This document shows, piece by piece, positions 5,988-8,049 of a DNA stretch of 8,049 bases. A program made the translations under genes and the position numbers. The notes beneath the pieces were generated by a model that saw only the letters and a program-made list of their open reading frames with translations, was not told the DNA's origin and did no database searches. The DNA lies in assembly GCA_037384645.1 (NCBI GenBank), contig JARRNT010000072.1, forward strand, positions 1 to 8,049. Reading direction: 5' to 3'. This DNA is from RI-92 sp037384645 (lineage in GTDB: Bacteria > Pseudomonadota > Gammaproteobacteria > UBA6429 > Thiohalophilaceae). Numbering within the stretch: position 1 is the first letter of the stretch; the number at the start of each line of letters is the position of its first letter.

Positions 5988-7949
5988 ATGCCAGCGCGAC
6001 AAAGTCATGCTGCCTGTGTGTGTATTATTGGCAGTCTGTTACTCGGTATAGCTCCGGCGCGTGTCTATGCCGCCAACTCCACGGAAATCGAACAGCAATA
6101 TTTCCCCAACTTACCCATCGTGCTCAGCGCCACCCGCCTGCCGCAACCCGTGCAAGATTCCCCGGTTGCGGTGACGGTGATCACCCGCAACATGATCAAG
6201 GCCTCCGGGGCAACGGAAATCCCTGACCTGTTACGACTGGTCCCCGGCTTTCTGGTCGATTACGACAATGCCCACACGGCGGCGGTAAGCTATCACATGC
6301 TGCCGGATCGCTACGTGCGTCAGCAACAGGTCCTGATCGATGGGCGTTCCGTTTATGACCCGCTGCTAGGGGGCGTGCCCTGGATGGAGCTGCCCATCAC
6401 CATCGATGATATCGAACGGATTGAGGTGATCCGTGGGCCCGACGCCGCCACTTATGGCTCAAACTCCTTCCTGGGTGTGATCAACATCATTACCCGTCAT
6501 GCCATTCTCGATAAAGGCACCACCGTCAAAACCAACCTCGGTAGCGATGGTCTACGTGAAGGCTTCGTGCGCTATGGCAACAGCAGTGGTGCCCTCGATT
6601 ATCGCCTGAACATGGCCTATCGCAGCGATAACGGTTTTGATGGCAGATATGATGGCAAGATTGTCCGCCTGCTCAACAGCCGCTTCGACTATCAGATCAA
6701 TAACCTGGACAACATGGTGATGGAAGCAGGTTACAGTGCGGGCCCACGCCAGATGGACGACACCTTCAGTTCTGTTATTCCCGATCACATCGCGCGCACT
6801 CATAGTCAATATCAACAATTGAAGTGGCGGCACGTAGCCTCGCAGGATAACGAATATTCACTCCAGCTCTATCATAACCAGTTGCACATTAACGACAGTT
6901 TTAACGTCATCGGTTACCCCATCTATGTAGACAGAGGCACCGTCACCGATCGTTATGATATGGAAATCCAAAAAATACAGCGCATCAATCCAGAACTGCG
7001 CTATGTCGTTGGCGCCAGTTACCGGGAGGATCAGGTCGCTAGCCAATATTACTTCGGGACAACAGATCCGCTGCGCAACCGAATTCGCCGCCTGTTTGCG
7101 CATGGCGAATATCATTACAGCCAGTCAACGCTGTTTAATCTGGGCCTGATGTATGAAAACAACGACATCACAGGCGCTGATTTATCCCCTCAGGCGTCCC
7201 TTAATTACAAGCTCACGCATCACGACACCCTGCGCGTCTCTATCTCAAAGGCCAATCGCACACCAGTGCTACTCGAACAGTATCCGAATACAGGAATAAC
7301 TTTCCAGGGCTTGACAGATCAGATTTATTATAAAGGGGCACAGGTCAATAACGAACGTATCACAGAATATGACCTGGGATTTGTCGGGCGACATAACCAG
7401 AATAAATTCAACTATGACGTAAAATTCTACTACCAGGATATCAGGGGCTTAATCAATGCCAAGAATAACCCCAACTATCCGGATTACTATAACCCCGGGG
7501 CGATCTATTTCAACAATTTCGATAACGCCATCATTCGTGGCGTTGAGACCGGACTGGACTGGAAACCCGCCCTGAATACAAAAATCCACCTTGCTTACGC
7601 CTATATCGATATCAGCTCCACGGATAATACCGAAAGTTATAGCACGGCTGCACCCAAGTCCGTTTTAGGCCTGCTGGCCAGGCATAATTTTTCCCATGGT
7701 TTTGCCGGAAGCGTCAACATTTATTACCGAAGCAGCATGAAACCCCTCGCGCGACATGCGACCGACCCGGCGTTTATGGATCCTTATACGAGGGTTGATA
7801 TGCGTATTGCCAAAAAATTCACGGCCGGCAACACCAATCAAACTGTCGCCCTGGTTGTCCGCAATTTATTCAATGCGCACCAGACTACAGCATTACTGAA
7901 CAACTTTGATCGTGGCGCCTATCTGACTTATCAGGTCAAATTCAACTAA
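5988..7949 (+). CDS. TonB-dependent outer-membrane receptor
   Basis: A complete 653-residue outer-membrane receptor for energised uptake of a scarce nutrient. A Sec signal peptide occupies about residues 1-28 (basic start, hydrophobic CIIGSLLLGIA core, cleavage after VYA or VYAA). A TonB-box-like stretch, LPIVLSATRLPQP, follows near 42-54. The plug domain (about 55-172) contains VTVITR, the QQVLIDGRSVYDPLLGG segment and the hallmark IERIEVIRGPDAATYGSN followed by FLGVINIITR. The rest (about 185-653) is a beta-barrel of alternating aromatic and polar strands, ending in GAYLTYQVKFN. Length is in the range of BtuB, CirA and other small siderophore or vitamin receptors. The last residue is Asn, with Phe next to last, whereas most barrels end in an aromatic residue. 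The substrate cannot be read from sequence. The divergent Atm1-type exporter hints at metal or iron homeostasis, but no Fur box or cobalamin riboswitch was seen. It has its own promoter and ribosome site. Confidence 0.95.
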   Translation: MPARQSHAACVCIIGSLLLGIAPARVYAANSTEIEQQYFPNLPIVLSATRLPQPVQDSPVAVTVITRNMIKASGATEIPDLLRLVPGFLVDYDNAHTAAVSYHMLPDRYVRQQQVLIDGRSVYDPLLGGVPWMELPITIDDIERIEVIRGPDAATYGSNSFLGVINIITRHAILDKGTTVKTNLGSDGLREGFVRYGNSSGALDYRLNMAYRSDNGFDGRYDGKIVRLLNSRFDYQINNLDNMVMEAGYSAGPRQMDDTFSSVIPDHIARTHSQYQQLKWRHVASQDNEYSLQLYHNQLHINDSFNVIGYPIYVDRGTVTDRYDMEIQKIQRINPELRYVVGASYREDQVASQYYFGTTDPLRNRIRRLFAHGEYHYSQSTLFNLGLMYENNDITGADLSPQASLNYKLTHHDTLRVSISKANRTPVLLEQYPNTGITFQGLTDQIYYKGAQVNNERITEYDLGFVGRHNQNKFNYDVKFYYQDIRGLINAKNNPNYPDYYNPGAIYFNNFDNAIIRGVETGLDWKPALNTKIHLAYAYIDISSTDNTESYSTAAPKSVLGLLARHNFSHGFAGSVNIYYRSSMKPLARHATDPAFMDPYTRVDMRIAKKFTAGNTNQTVALVVRNLFNAHQTTALLNNFDRGAYLTYQVKFN

Positions 7950-8049
7950 GACGTTGAAACATACAGACTTCCCGTGCAAAAAACAGGCAACAGCACTGGC
8001 TCAAGGATTTTCCGCAACGTAAGGACGTCGCGAGCCGTAGTCTATGCAT
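7950..8049. other. Trailing 100 bases without a supported gene
   Basis: No terminator hairpin with a T-run was found after the receptor stop. The receptor frame happens to stay open from 7950 to the window end, with a GTG at 7974 lacking a Shine-Dalgarno, so the start of a further + strand gene is possible but not supported. Confidence 0.3.

Noticed and set aside
7954..8022. 22-codon frame from TTG after the receptor
   Set aside because: It is too short, has no ribosome site and no recognisable sequence.

Overview
The window looks like chromosome of a gammaproteobacterium: moderately GC-rich, with NarX/NarL-type signalling, an Atm1-type ABC exporter and a TonB-dependent outer-membrane receptor. 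The lineage is an inference from gene style and no marker gene fixes it. I found no rRNA, tRNA, CRISPR array, insertion sequence or phage gene.

Layout. (1) 2-2639, + strand: the 3' part of a NarX-type sensor kinase (HAMP-GAF-HisKA_3-HATPase), overlapping by ATGA a NarL-type response regulator, followed 29 bp later by a single-domain rhodanese. (2) 2711-3370, + strand: a response regulator with an RNA-binding ANTAR output domain, probably with its own promoter just in front of the ATG. (3) 3371-3602: a convergent intergenic gap with a small hairpin, a dispersed palindromic repeat of the kind often scattered through proteobacterial genomes, and a strong U-less hairpin just past the S24 stop. 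(4) 3603-5823, - strand: a full-length Atm1/ABCB7-type exporter followed by a small LexA/UmuD-like S24-fold protein that keeps the catalytic serine but has arginine where the catalytic lysine should be. (5) 5824-5987: a divergent control region with a large bulged palindrome, a TATAAT box and a clear Shine-Dalgarno. (6) 5988-7949, + strand: a complete TonB-dependent receptor. (7) 7950-8049: 100 bases with no supported gene.

How it may work together. The kinase and NarL-type regulator form a two-component pair that plausibly senses nitrate, nitrite or redox state, although the periplasmic sensor lies outside the window. The rhodanese may add sulfane-sulfur handling to the same transcript. The ANTAR regulator would act by antitermination on RNA leaders elsewhere, since none of its typical twin-hairpin targets was seen here. 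The Atm1-type exporter (glutathione-linked or metal/Fe-S homeostasis) and the receptor (uptake of iron, corrinoid or similar) are divergent and may share control through the palindrome between them; that link is inference.

I see no clearly undescribed system. The most unusual items are the bulged palindrome in the divergent region, the Lys-to-Arg S24 protein beside an Atm1 exporter, and the rhodanese and ANTAR genes directly after a NarXL-type pair.
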